Origin: Scytalidium lignicola | Lineage: Eukaryota; Ascomycota; Leotiomycetes | Length of the DNA stretch: 50,809 nucleotides | Reading direction: 5' to 3' | Assembly: GCA_002812745.2 (NCBI GenBank) | Contig: NCSJ02000310.1 | Coordinates: 1 to 50,809, forward strand | Shown here: positions 11,668 through 22,700 of the stretch, one piece after another | Numbering within the stretch: position 1 is the first letter of the stretch | Layout: each line of letters starts with the position of its first letter | Position numbers and translations under genes: made by a program | The notes under the pieces: generated by a model | The model's database searches: none | What the model saw: the letters and a program-made list of their open reading frames with translations, nothing else | What the model was told of the DNA's origin: nothing

Positions 11668-12941
11668 CTAGTCAAAGAAAAACTCGGTTTTAACTCCTCC
11701 AACTGTATCAATCTCTGGTTTGCTTGCTGTAGCTTCAATTTTATTGATATTTTTCATTGTCCTCGCTTTAACCCAATCTGCAGCAGTGATATCGCTAATG
11801 GACTCATTCGGATCATTATTTTGAAGACCTAGGCGTTCTAAAAGTGGACTTTTGGCTGCTTCAAGCTTGATATTATCACCTGGGCGTACAAAGTAGATTA
11901 CACCAAGACGGTCCTCATTTGATTGATCCGCAGGCGGTGTAACGACACGGTGGATGCTGCTTTTCAGGAAGTTGTTGGAGAGGAACTGAAGAGTATCGGC
12001 AATATTAACTGTGATACTCTCTGTGGTAGGTTTGACATACTTCCACTTCCCATCCAGCGTCCGCACCTGCAGTCCCGCAACAGGTTGGCGGAAAAGGAGA
12101 GTCAGACTTCCAAAATCAGTGTGTCCCCTCAACCAGATATTATCTACAACAGCATTTTCTTCTGGGGTATAAGCATGATACTTCATATAACGAAGATAGC
12201 AGCTGCTCTTGTTTGTGTATAGATGCCGATCTATGAAGTAATTTTCTGGCAACTCCATAATGATAGCAAAGAGTGCGAGCAATTTGTTGACAATCTCGTA
12301 ATGTACATGTTTGGAGAAACGCTCGATCTCAGCTAGGTTTTCTCGGATGACATCAGGGTGATTCCGTTCATAACCTGGGATGAATTTGGGAACATTGTAT
12401 ACCTCTGTGTTCTCACCGACTCCCGGCGCGACTTCCCGAAGGCCGGCCGGCTTATACCCAATATATTCGCCGTGATTCAGATCAGCAATATATTTAATTT
12501 TTTCATCTGCTGGGAGTTCAAATAATGCCTTGCCGATGGCATACTGACGGTCGACCTCTTCTTGAGTAAAGCCGAAGTTGGTCACGTAGAAAAACCCTGT
12601 AGAATTGTGAGCTATTTGTGATTGTGAAAAGTTCTGAAGTAGCTCTTTTGGCTCTATCGAGCTCCGAGTTGGAATTTAAATATACATACCAATTCGATGA
12701 ATAGCATCTTTGGCCTGGTCTGCAAGCTGTTGCTTCCCTCCTGGAGAATTAAACTTCGATAGATCAAGGGTGACTAACTCAGCCCAGTCTACTATTCACA
12801 ATTAAAACATTAGTTAGGTAGAATCTCTAGAGATAGCTACTTCAGCCACCTATTTGAGCCTATAGACTTACACTCGTATTTTGACTCTGGGACCTGTTCA
12901 TATCGAGGCAGATTTTCCCAAGGCAGTGGCGAGACTGACAT
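11668..12941 (-). CDS. 2-oxoglutarate/Fe(II)-dependent dioxygenase, 3 exons
   Basis: Exons 12872-12941, 12690-12791 and 11668-12596 join through GT-AG introns to 1101 nt, a 366-residue protein. It starts MSVSPLPWENLPRYE, has the N-terminal DIOX_N signature DWAELVTLDLSKF and GFFYVTNFG, and the C-terminal double-stranded beta helix. The iron ligands are visible as His216 and Asp218 in LRGHTDFGSLTLL and His273 in SSIHRVV. The 2-oxoglutarate-binding Arg is probably Arg287 in DRLGVIYF, although the usual R-x-S has Gly in place of Ser. Enzymes of this type hydroxylate, desaturate or rearrange small molecules in fungal secondary metabolism and catabolism. The length is normal and no lesion is seen. 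It is co-oriented with the Dabb gene downstream, a plausible functional pair. The substrate cannot be told. Confidence 0.88.
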
Positions 12942-15900
12942 TATTGTTTGTAGTTCTAGCCGTAAGCAGCTTGAATGACTATAATCTAAATTCTAAAGCT
13001 TTTGCTCCTAGCTAAATCAAAATGGACCATTGCTGCCAATAGCTCATCAGGGAATTTATGTGTATAAGTAAGGCAGAATTGTCAAAATAATTCCTTTCAG
13101 TTCATTTGAAATTAAATATATAAGACTCCCTTGCACAATTATCATCTGAGATATGTGACTGAACATCCTCTCAGAGAGTAACCTTGCTGACTAGGGAGTA
13201 AACCCCGTGCGTAAAAGCCTGGCAATTAAGCGGTGAGACAACTCTCATTGACTTTCACAATCGCCTAACTGCTTCCAATCAACTATCTAACTAGTAAAAG
13301 ATATTTAATGGGACTAATACGAGGTGATATGCAGGCTGACGAGCATGCATTGAGTATCACTCGAAAGTGATGTCCAATTGCTCTATCGAGTGAAAGATGG
13401 CACCATTAACCACCATTTTCTTCTACAGTATTTATTCCCAGAAAGGAGGCAGCCTGCCAATCTTCCATTGTCTTATCATTGCATGGGAAACCACCCATTT
13501 ATTCAGTCTAGCCGGCAATTCCAACAAGTTAAACCCATTATACTCGGCAAATTTGGATCTACCATCCATATTGTACACTAACTGCTAACATCACGTAGAA
13601 CCTACCTATTTGGGGGTTATACTACCGGCTAGTCATGGGGGACCCCAGGTATAGTGGGTTTGGCGGTGGATCTGGACAACTGGATAATCACTCATCAATG
13701 CCGTGCGACTTGCCGTGCCCGCGTTCCACACAACACCCTAGTACCCTAGCTAGCCACACCTGAATGAATTTCCTGACCATTTTAGGTTTACGTGGCTGTA
13801 AACAGATCATCTAGACAAGTAACCTGATACAGTCTAATAACTGATTAGATTGTGTTATTAGTGTGGAAACAGGACCATCACCATAGTATATGCTATAAGA
13901 AGAGCTCATTGAGCTAATCATACCCACTATACTGAAATAAGGGTGAGGTACTGCTACTAGACCACGGTGTCGTACGATAATTCCGAAGAATCTCGGAGCC
14001 TCCAAGTTTAAGGGTATGGTACGATTTACTGCGTATTCATAGAACATAGTCTCGACCATACGTGTATAACGTTGAGAGAATTAATAGTCTGACATCCCTG
14101 AATTGAGCTAGCACGCCACCGTATAGTCTCAAATATGACAAACCTAGGGTGGGCGGGTTCTGCACTTAAGGTGTTTTCCCGAATGGCTCACTCTCTAGTG
14201 CTGACAATGCACAATATTATAGCAAACAGCGTAATTCCTGCCCTTGAAACTCAATGATTGTTATACTGGTGGTTGATATTATACTGTAGCAGAGTGCTGT
14301 GGCTCCCAAAGAGTTATACTCATACTTTGTGACCAGCGTGATAAATATACCGATGTAAGGTACGCGAAAATCTAGTTGCTAAATATACTACACCGGCCAC
14401 TGTTAGCTCTCACATCTGTTATTATTACATATTATTAAGTTCTCTTGCTTGTGACTGTAGCTAGGTCGGTTGACTGCCGAATAAGTTATTAACCACCTTA
14501 ATATTCACGTGGATGGCGCATAGGACCATACTGTACGAGAGAGACATGACCGGCCGCTGTAACTCCATATGCTATAAGGAGAACCTAATAGGATATCACT
14601 AGTCTCACATAGGCTTTCATACCGTCTTCATTATTATTATTTCCTAAAATGTATAGTATTACAAGGAATCGATAGCCTGATAGCCCAATAGGTGGCTGAC
14701 GTGCCACGACACTCTCCGTATTCAGATAGTCAACGACGTCCTGTGCAAACATCTTACCTTTTATTCCTTACAATTCCCCGTAAACGGTTAGCGTGTATGC
14801 TACTTTCCCCATTTTTAGATGATTACTACTCGTCTTTTGCCTAACCCGTAACTAGGTGGTGTGGTATAAAATATTATTTATAGCCATGCCTCTGGGATGG
14901 CATTACAAATAGTTCCCTGCAGCGTAGCTCTAGATATTAACATACCGGTACTGCCCTGCGGAATTTCGGTCAGCAACTAGCAGGTCCACAATGCAATGAT
15001 CACACGTAAGCCAGATTCCACTCTGTCAGCCAATAACATCATGTCGGCTTAACCCCTACAAGGTTGATATCTCTACGAACGGGAACGAACTTCGTATTCT
15101 ACATCACTAGAGGAGACTATAGTGGCGTAGATTGTATTCTGAAGTTGCCGTAAGATCTATAATGTACACATTTCGATCCTGTATCACGTCACGAGGTACA
15201 ACCTCCCATGCTCAGCTTATGTTTTTACGAGCTTAGCACCGGCATATCTCTAGTTTCGTCGGCACGACCTTCACTTTAAGCTCATTATACAGCTTTATGG
15301 AACTATGTGGAAGTATGCTCCTTGTCCTTGCTTCTGCAGCTCGCGAACTCTCACTATCCCATTGGCAACCGTTATCTCACCTAGATTTGTCAGAATATTG
15401 CAACGACATCATTATCAGCATCTGTAGCATGGAAATTCCACTATAATCTAGAACTGTAGCTAACAGTATTACATGATTGTTTTCCTCTACGTTGACGGTT
15501 ATTTATAACTACGTATGGAAATTACTCCGCATATTGTATCATTTGATATGTATCAGACGTGAGTCATATGAGACGATACCTTATAGAATAGTTGACAGAT
15601 TCTTAACGTCGTCCCACGTTTTGGTTTAGCAAAACTATAATGACGCTACCCGGGTTGACTAAATGGTGTGGTGAAAGTGCGTTTCAGCTAAACTCAGTTA
15701 GATTTAACTTCTCGCTAGCATAAATTAGTATACTTCAAATGCTCCTGTGAGATAAGTAGCATGGATGTTGAGAAGCTCCAAACCTTACCGCCCCATCAGA
15801 ATAATCATCATCCTGTCCCCTGAATGATTGTCCCCTTGAAGTATTACACCGCTACGTAAATTTTCCAATTCGCTCTTTCATTTCACGAATGTTACTATAT

Positions 15901-15973
15901 AATTTAATGAATAATACTATGCTTGTACCCAATTCTGTGACAAGTGAGACCAACTCAATATTACACATCAAAC
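12942..15973. other. 3 kb gene-free block of balanced composition, origin unknown
   Basis: The first few hundred bases must contain the dioxygenase promoter. The rest (about 13600-15800) has ordinary base composition, unlike the AT-rich repeats, yet no frame longer than about 80 codons makes sense in either strand and no domain was recognised. CTA/TAG trinucleotides look frequent throughout. Possibilities are an old, mildly RIP-mutated duplication, a non-coding transcript, or relic sequence of a lost gene. The last 100 bp contain the monooxygenase 5' region. Confidence 0.35.
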
Positions 15974-17236
15974 ATGCCAGACCCAAGTATTGCCATAATT
16001 GGAGCTGGAATAGCCGGGCTAACACTTGCAAAGGCTCTTGACAGAGGAGGTGTCCCATTTACGATCTACGAGAAAGATGACTCCCGCTATTCACGTAGAC
16101 AAGGCGGCCCAGTAAATCTGGACTATGATAGCGGTGAACGCGTCTTGCGAGTGTTGGGTCTATTTGAGAAGTATGAAAAGGAGCTTATCACTCCTGGATG
16201 CGAAGTCACTAGCAGAGGCACTGAAACTGGAGAGCTTTACCTTCACCACAGCAAGCTAGTTAGCAATGGCCAACTTGTACCTAGTGTAGATTCACCTCTT
16301 ACTAGCAGAACTGCTCTTCGGAATCTCCTTCTCGATTCGATCCCTCCAGAGTCTGTAAAGTGGGCTTCAAAACTGGATAATATAATCCCATCCAAGAACA
16401 AGTATGACTTGACATTCACCGATGGATCCGTCAAGAATGGAATTGATCTGGTTGTTGGAGCAGATGGTGCTTGGTCAAAACTCCGTTCAATGTTGACCGA
16501 TATAAAACCCTTTTACACTGGGCTCAGTTACATGGAGACGGCATTCTCTGAACTTTCAAGTGCTCCCATTGATATACTCAAGTGCGTGGAGAAAGGCAGC
16601 TACTTTTATACTGGGTTTAATGCTTGCCTTGCTCTGCAACGTGACGGGAATCAGAGTATCTGGGTCTATGCCATCCTAGAGAAGACTGAAAACTGGGTTA
16701 AAGAGCATGGGTTTGATCTTAGTGATATGCAAATTGCAAAAGAGAGGTTCGTTGAGGAGGATTGGTCAATGTGGTGTGAGAAACTGAAAGCTTGCATTAC
16801 GAAATCGGATGGAGATCTCATCCCTCGCGCTTGTTATATGCTTCCAGTTGGAACTAGGTGGGAATCACGTCCTGGAATCACACTTCTTGGTGATGCTGCA
16901 CATCTGATGACTCCGTTTGCGGGTGCTGGTGCCAACACGGCTCTGGAAGATGGATTAGAATTGGGTGAATATATTCTTGCTGCACGTAGACGATTTCACT
17001 GGCTAGACCAGAAGACGCAGAAATTCTCTGATCAGAACGGACTTGCGGTTGCAGTACTTAGATACGAAACTTCCATGTTTCCTCGTACCAAGGCAGAGGC
17101 TGCAAGGACAGTATCAAACAAGGATCGGTATTTCTCTAGAAATGCTGTTGAGAAGTTTACAGACTTGACTCGCACATTAGCAAAATTGGAATTAGCAGGC
17201 ATGAAATTAAGTGGCGAAATTAGTGTCAGTAACTGA
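15974..17236 (+). CDS. FAD-dependent monooxygenase (aromatic hydroxylase / TetX-like group), intronless
   Basis: A 420-residue flavoprotein monooxygenase. I chose the ATG at 15974 (context CAAACATGCC), which places the beta strand SIAIIGAGIAG right at the N-terminus; a GTG 30 bp upstream is not a likely start in a eukaryote. The three class A motifs are present: GxGxxG at residues 10-15, the DG motif in VVGADGAWSKLR (164-165), and the GD motif in LLGDAAHLMTPFAGAGANTA (306-307). Such enzymes use NAD(P)H and oxygen to hydroxylate or epoxidise small, often aromatic, substrates. The RRQGGPVNL segment after the first strand is typical of the fungal TetX-like branch. No membrane segment, intron or lesion is visible. 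The upstream neighbour is the empty block; downstream it converges on a broken hydrolase 355 bp away. Confidence 0.88.
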   Translation: MPDPSIAIIGAGIAGLTLAKALDRGGVPFTIYEKDDSRYSRRQGGPVNLDYDSGERVLRVLGLFEKYEKELITPGCEVTSRGTETGELYLHHSKLVSNGQLVPSVDSPLTSRTALRNLLLDSIPPESVKWASKLDNIIPSKNKYDLTFTDGSVKNGIDLVVGADGAWSKLRSMLTDIKPFYTGLSYMETAFSELSSAPIDILKCVEKGSYFYTGFNACLALQRDGNQSIWVYAILEKTENWVKEHGFDLSDMQIAKERFVEEDWSMWCEKLKACITKSDGDLIPRACYMLPVGTRWESRPGITLLGDAAHLMTPFAGAGANTALEDGLELGEYILAARRRFHWLDQKTQKFSDQNGLAVAVLRYETSMFPRTKAEAARTVSNKDRYFSRNAVEKFTDLTRTLAKLELAGMKLSGEISVSN

Positions 17237-17530
17237 TAGAGAGGTTGTGTCTCAATGTATTAGATATTTCTCAAGCTACTCTACCAAGATTACAGATACT
17301 AACCAACCATTGCAACCACCTAAGTGCATGAAAATATGCTATACTCCCAGTAACACTACAATAGTTATATCTTACTCTTTTGAACCTCAAGCTTATTAAT
17401 CCATTCATCTTGTTGAATGGTTATGGCTTATAGGAATGTGCGAACATGCGAATTGAATTCAACTGAACTACTGAATTAATTACTGTATAGTGGCCAAGTA
17501 GAGCCATACATATAGTGCCAAAAAGTGGCC

Positions 17531-17552
17531 TGTATTCGGACCTCCGAATACA
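17531..17552. promoter_or_regulatory. Perfect 10-bp inverted repeat containing CGG-N4-CCG
   Basis: The left arm is TGTATTCGGA, then CC, then the exact complement of the left arm. The core reads CGG-ACCT-CCG, the everted/inverted CGG triplet layout bound by Zn2Cys6 regulators. It lies between two convergent genes, so it could instead act as a 3'-end hairpin. A site with the same four-base spacing lies upstream of the sugar transporter (32981). Confidence 0.4.
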
Positions 17553-17585
17553 GCTTTATAACCCACCAAATGTGGCTTATAACCC

Positions 17586-17598
17586 GCCGTATTACGGC
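17586..17598. promoter_or_regulatory. Short palindrome GCCGTA-T-TACGGC
   Basis: Six-base arms with one central base, overlapping the stop of the hydrolase pseudogene. It may be chance or part of a 3'-end signal. The TTACGG half also occurs six times (both orientations) near 39757-39907. Confidence 0.25.
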
Positions 17599-18785
17599 TC
17601 ATAAGTCGCCGAAGGCCCACTCTCCAACACATCTATTAACAATGCGATTTCGTCACTATTCTTCTCCATGAAGAACATGTGGCCATTTCCACGAATTCCA
17701 CGGTCTACAAGCACAAGATGTTCTGTTTTCTTAACTCCTGCTTGTCTTAAGTACACCACCGTAGCCCAGTCATATGGGGCATGATAGCTTGCCTCCGCTG
17801 TTACAAGTAATACAGGAGTGTCGAGAAAATTAACCAACTGCCTTGATGGGGGATCCTCAGCTTGAATCGATAGAGGAAGTTGATCATGTTGACTTGGATT
17901 AATGGTCTGCCTAACTAGATCCTTCACAGGATCTGTAACAGGAGGTGAGTAAGTTATAAGGATAGTAGTTAAGCCATATGGGCGAACAAATCCTTTTAAT
18001 AATAAAACTTTCCCTTCAAATAGCGGGCCTGCTAGTTCGAGAGCAACAACTGCATGCACTAAAGCTGGTCTACTATCTATAATCAGCCAAGTTAGCATCA
18101 TCCCTTGAGAATGTCCAAACAGTATAATCGGACGTCCGATACGATCAAGCAACGCAGCACCAGCTTTTTGGAGGGTAGCTTGCTGATACTCTCTATTCGC
18201 TAGACTGGGCACTACAGAGGCATAATAGGCACCGAAGATAGGGATCACCCATACGTCCAGAAACAGGCCACTGCGTGTGTAATGCAGCTTTTGGCCACTT
18301 TTTATAGTGTGCACACGCAGTAAATGCCATTTCCACAAATTCAATGCTGGGCTTCCTTAACTCATTGTTGTTATCGAGGTCCGGCGAACGACCGCGCATA
18401 TTACTGTCTACAATGTATACTCGATAGCCACGTTCTAGAAAGAGTGAGGCCCAGCCACGGCCACCGTCAGGTTTATTAAGCCAATTCTGTAGTAATTTGT
18501 TAGCAAGTTCTCTCTTATTAGCTAATAAATAAGTATAATTTAATTAAGCGTTGTTCTTACTGTTCCAGTTTGTCCTAGGCCATGGATGAGGACGAGAGTA
18601 TAAGGCTAGGCTGGTCCGTCCACTGGCTCTAACTGCTCCACATACATCTGGTGTCTCAATAAGCGCCCATTTCCGTTTAATACGTATTCACCACCGACAT
18701 AGAAGTATGCCCTTCTGCACGGAATTTCATTATTTGGTATATCAACCCAAGTTATTGCCGATGAGTACTGCTGCTTCAGAGTGAA
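17592..18785 (-). pseudogene. Fungal alpha/beta hydrolase with a nonsense mutation and a frameshift
   Basis: Exon 1 (18561-18785) reads AITWVDIP, RRAYFYVGGEYV, RHQMYVEQLEPV, then VLIHGLGQTGT. A 74 nt GT-AG intron (18487-18560) follows. Exon 2 gives NWLNKPDGGRGWASLFLERG, RGRSPDL, then, after a shift, REYQQATLQKAGAALLDRIG, the nucleophile elbow GHSQG, and the His region GNGHMFFMEK. This is a secreted or cytosolic fungal esterase/lipase-like family with strong pattern conservation. Two lesions are visible: a TAG at 18606-18608, where a Gln is expected (CAG to TAG), and one extra base at 18240, which throws PVSGRMGDP out of frame with PIFGAYYAS. No in-frame start codon is seen. The catalytic Ser and His are otherwise kept, so inactivation is recent. 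Confidence 0.75.
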
Positions 18786-19250
18786 TTAACGATCTAGTGC
18801 TTCTAGTAATAATAAAAAGATAAGAGATAATAGCATTTCACTTCTACTGTGTAGAAGTACATAATACCCTCATCTTAACGGCACCTAAGCTGTACTAAGG
18901 TAGTAGCTTTCTACTTTATATGCTAGGGGCTTATCCGCGGGTACGGGGATGTTCCACAGATATCATGGCTATCTTCCATAGATTTTAGGCCTAGATATAT
19001 ACAATGTAACAAGTAACGACGTATCAGCGTGATGTTGTATTGATCGGTTTGTTGCATTCTGTACTCCAAGTTTCCACCCAGCACTCTGGCAGCGGCTCCG
19101 TTCCACATGGATGAATCCGGGGTCGTTCCAAGGTAAGAACAGCCAAGACCATACAGGCAATCCACAGAAGAACCTCGTTCCTGTTTAACGACATATCAGC
19201 TTCATAGTTCCCTAATCTAATCAATAAATAAAGCAGTTAAGGAACGGCAA
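18786..19250. other. Gap between hydrolase and carboxylesterase pseudogenes
   Basis: This holds the former 5' ends of two divergently arranged broken genes. Short minus-strand frames around 18925-19225 were examined and matched nothing. No RNA gene or repeat was recognised. Confidence 0.3.
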
Positions 19251-20008
19251 TTTTTACATCATACCAAACCAAATACCATCTTCGAGGGCATTCATCATTC
19301 AACACAGACTGCACCCGTAACTCAATTTCGAGGCATTAAATATGCCTCTATTCCTGCACGATGGAGACAGTCCAGACTCTTCGAAAAATATCCTAAGCGA
19401 TACTATGCCATGAAATATAGATAAGTTAAAGCTTTTCTATTAACCTGAAAGAAGTAAATTACAGTTCTGATGAATCTGTTCTATATGCGCAGACCTGCAT
19501 GTCCCCAGTTTGAATTACCGGTTGCAGTTGAGGACTTATTCAACGGGATCGATCCCAGAACAATGGATGCTATAAAAACTGACGGGCCATGTCAATACGA
19601 TGAGTTCGAATGCTTGAATCTAACTATTTCTATACCATCGAATAGATTGTTAGATGACAAAAGGCTGCCAGTTATGGTTTGCATACATGGGTTCGTATAG
19701 CATGATTTATATTGAATGAATAACATTACTAATTTACTATTACATCAGAGGTGGATTAATAGGTGGACATAACTTGTCGTGGTTTATTAATGGAGGAGCT
19801 CTAGTTTCAAAGAGTATTGATATTAATAAACTTATTATTTTAGTTATATTAAAGTATAGTCTCTTTTTTTCTTTTCATTTAAGCAATGATGAGTATTAAC
19901 CGTATCTACTAGTTACTGTCTCGGATCTCTAAGATCTTTAGCCTCAAAAGGGTTATTAATTAGTAATCCTAATGCTGGAAACAAAGGCATAGGTAATTAT
20001 AGTATGTC
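19251..20008 (+). pseudogene. Type-B carboxylesterase, N-terminal third, truncated by AT-rich repeat
   Basis: The frame reads TIFEGIHHSTQTAPVTQFRG, KYASIPARWRQSRLFEKYPK, then after an intron RPACPQFELPVAVEDLF, YDEFECLNLTIS and LPVMVCIHG. After a second intron (19691-19748) it reads GGLIGGHNLSWFINGGALV, and later LGSLRSLASKGLL and GNKGIGNY. These are the oxyanion-hole HGGG region and following strands of fungal carboxylesterases. Intron 1 (19421-19492) has ATAAGT as its donor where GTAAGT is expected, a G-to-A change that would block splicing. There is no in-frame start Met, and a stop plus frameshift lie near 19907-19920. Homology stops at about 20008, where the AT-rich block begins; the Ser elbow and the rest are absent from the window. 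Confidence 0.72.
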
Positions 20009-22700
20009 AAGCCGATTATAACATAGAAAACAAGCTAATATCATGTTTAAGACCTCATGATATTATAAGTTCTTATTTAATTTCAATATAATACATAAGC
20101 TTATAATATCTCTAGTATAACGGGATAGAATAGGTTTACTGTAATGTTTCTTACTTTAGTAACAATCTAGACAATATCACTATTCTTTGCAAGTCAGTTA
20201 ATGCTTTAAACATGCTTACACTTATTGAAAGTCCGTGAAATTTCCTGAAATTGTAAGTAAAGTTATGTAATAACTTATTTCATACATTTTCAGCTTGTTT
20301 AATAAATATGAAATTGCTTGTAAATACTATTATAAGTGCATTTGAATAAGATTCCTCTCATGAACAAGTACTTATTCTTGTACAATATCTCTTTTCTTAT
20401 TAACTTGTAATTTAATTTTTTAATTTCAAATATCAAACTAATATATTATAGTTAAGGAATATACTTATAAAGTACAAAAAGCTAATCTTAAGGTTAAAAA
20501 GGATAAACAACTATTAAATACTATTAAATCTTATAATAGTAAGTAAAAAGAATAACAAGTATAGTTTAACTTTATTTTTCTTTTTTTNAAAGTCATTTAC
20601 TAACCATTTTTAGAAATAATACTATATATTATATATCTTTAAGGATAATAGCTTTTATATGTAATTAGATAAAAAAATTAATAATACTTGACAAGTTAAT
20701 TGTATAACTTAAAAAGGATATTCTTCTTTAATAAGTAAAATTACTTATAAGTTATAAATTATATTTCTTAACTAATTAGAAAAAAAATAATAAGAAGAAA
20801 ATACTAAAGTACTTGTTAAAACTTAAGTTTTGTTAAAAGCTTTATAATTGCTTGTAAATGATTATAATGATTATAAATTTTTAACTTTTACTTTTAAAGT
20901 NAAATTTACAAATAAACTTTTAGAAAACTCTTTATTAATAAGAAATATTATAAATACTTATATTATAATTATTATAAAGTTGTTATTAGTAAACTAATCA
21001 CGTGTAAACGCGATTAGTCATATGTTAGTTAATCTTAATTAAATAGTAAAAAGTTGTAGTCTTAAACTATAATTCTATTTTATTACCTTTACAATTAATT
21101 AATTATCAACACAATTAGTATATTACTTATAAAGTAACATATTACATGTTATTAATAGTATATTAATATTAATTAGTTTATACATACAAATCAAGAAATT
21201 ATAACTTTGTTTTATAATAATCTAATAACTTATCTTGTTGTTAAGGTTTCAAGGCTTATTTATATTTGTTTACAAAGTATCCTTCTTAAGAAGCTTTTCT
21301 CCTACTTAAAACTTATAAGTTTTTAGTTGAAGAGAGAAAGTATTATATTTTAAAAGAAATATATTATTTTTTGTTAAATCTAAGTAATTAACCTTTTAAC
21401 CTTTTGAAAACATTCTTTTATTATTTTTCACTTTTATTTAAAAATACTCTTTTACAATATACTCTTTATAATAAATACTACTTTTTNATAATACTCTTAT
21501 AATCTTAAAGATTATTATACTCTTTTTNATAACTTTTATAACTTATAATTATAACTTAAATCTTACTTGATTTTATACTTTACTTTTAAATTATACTTAT
21601 CAAGCTCTTATATAATATACATATATATAAAAGAATACTTAAAAGAAATTATACTCAAGAAGACTTGTTAAAAAGTTATAAATGCTTTTAAATACAATTA
21701 AAAAGCTTTTAAGCTTTAGAATTTATTACTTGTAAGTAAATATTCTTCATGTTAAAGTATAACTAGTTTTAATATTCAAACTACTTATACATCTTGAAGT
21801 TAGTACTTGTATATAAAGATGTTAAGTATAAAAGAACAAGAAGGATAAAAGGAAAAGATAAAGAGATAGAAGTATAAAATACATATTAAAAGTATATTGT
21901 CAAAAGGCTTAAAAGAATTCTTAGTTATTAAAGCTTATAAATATAAATCTGACAAAATTAACAATTCTAACCTTTAAAACTTATTTTAAGAAGATTTCAA
22001 ACATTTTATAATAAACAACTTTTATACAATTCCTTATAAAGAATTATAAATTTTACATATATACTTTTATTATAATAATGTTTGTATAATAACTAATAAT
22101 AATTATAAGTTAATTGTACAAACATTATATAATATACTTAAGGAGAAAGAATAATATGTATAAATTAAAAAAGACCTTAACAAAGTTATTTAAGATCTTT
22201 GAAAAAAGCTTATTACTTTTACAATTATTAAATTAAAAATAAACTTTACAACTTTATAACTTAATCTTTATATAACTTTATACTTTACTTTATCTTATAA
22301 AAGTTAATAACTTATTCCTTTTATAACTTAACAGAGTAACAAATAATTAATGTTTAAAACTAAAAGATAATTATAAGAATAATATTATAAACAATTAAAC
22401 AAGTAAGTGTAAAATAACTTTGACTTTTTATTATATAAAGTTAATAAATATATTTCTAAGATTTCAAAGATCTTAACTAAAGAATAAAAGTATAATAGAA
22501 TTAATAATAGTTTTAACCTTAAGTTAACTGATAACTTTTAAGGTTGAAGAAAGTATATTGTTAAGCTTTAAGAATAACTTGATTTATTATTATTAAGTTC
22601 TCTTATATACTTATAAATTGGTTTACATTTTTTATATTATTTTTATTAAAGGTAATTTATACTTAGAAGAGTTTATTGTCAAGGCTTAAGATGTTGAAGT
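20009..22700. other. AT-rich degenerate repeat, largely unassigned
   Basis: A 2.7 kb block with no readable protein in any frame, even allowing stops, apart from the LTR-like piece at 20981. The left 200 bp directly abut the truncated carboxylesterase. The right part may include the lost distal end (integrase) of the gypsy copy that starts at 26907, but I could not recognise it. Confidence 0.35.
20981..21111 (+). repeat. Possible copia-type LTR (131 bp)
   Basis: Starts TGTTATTAGTAAACTAATC, contains CACGTG and CGCGATTAGTC, and ends TTATCAACA. The sequence after it, CAATTAGTATATTAC, resembles a RIP-mutated copia primer-binding site (normally a TGGTATCAGAGC-like tRNA match). There is no second copy to confirm the ends, so this is a suggestion only. 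Confidence 0.35.

Noticed and set aside
13378..14059. Short ORFs in the large intergenic block
   Set aside because: About 60-80 codons each, overlapping in different frames, with no motifs; expected by chance at this composition.
15944..15973. Longer monooxygenase N-terminus starting at 15944
   Set aside because: The codon there is GTG. The ATG at 15974 has good context and places the FAD-binding strand at the usual distance from the start.
18923..19224. Small secreted protein on the minus strand with a hydrophobic start
   Set aside because: Three overlapping frames compete, none has splice support or family resemblance, and the region lies between two pseudogene 5' ends.
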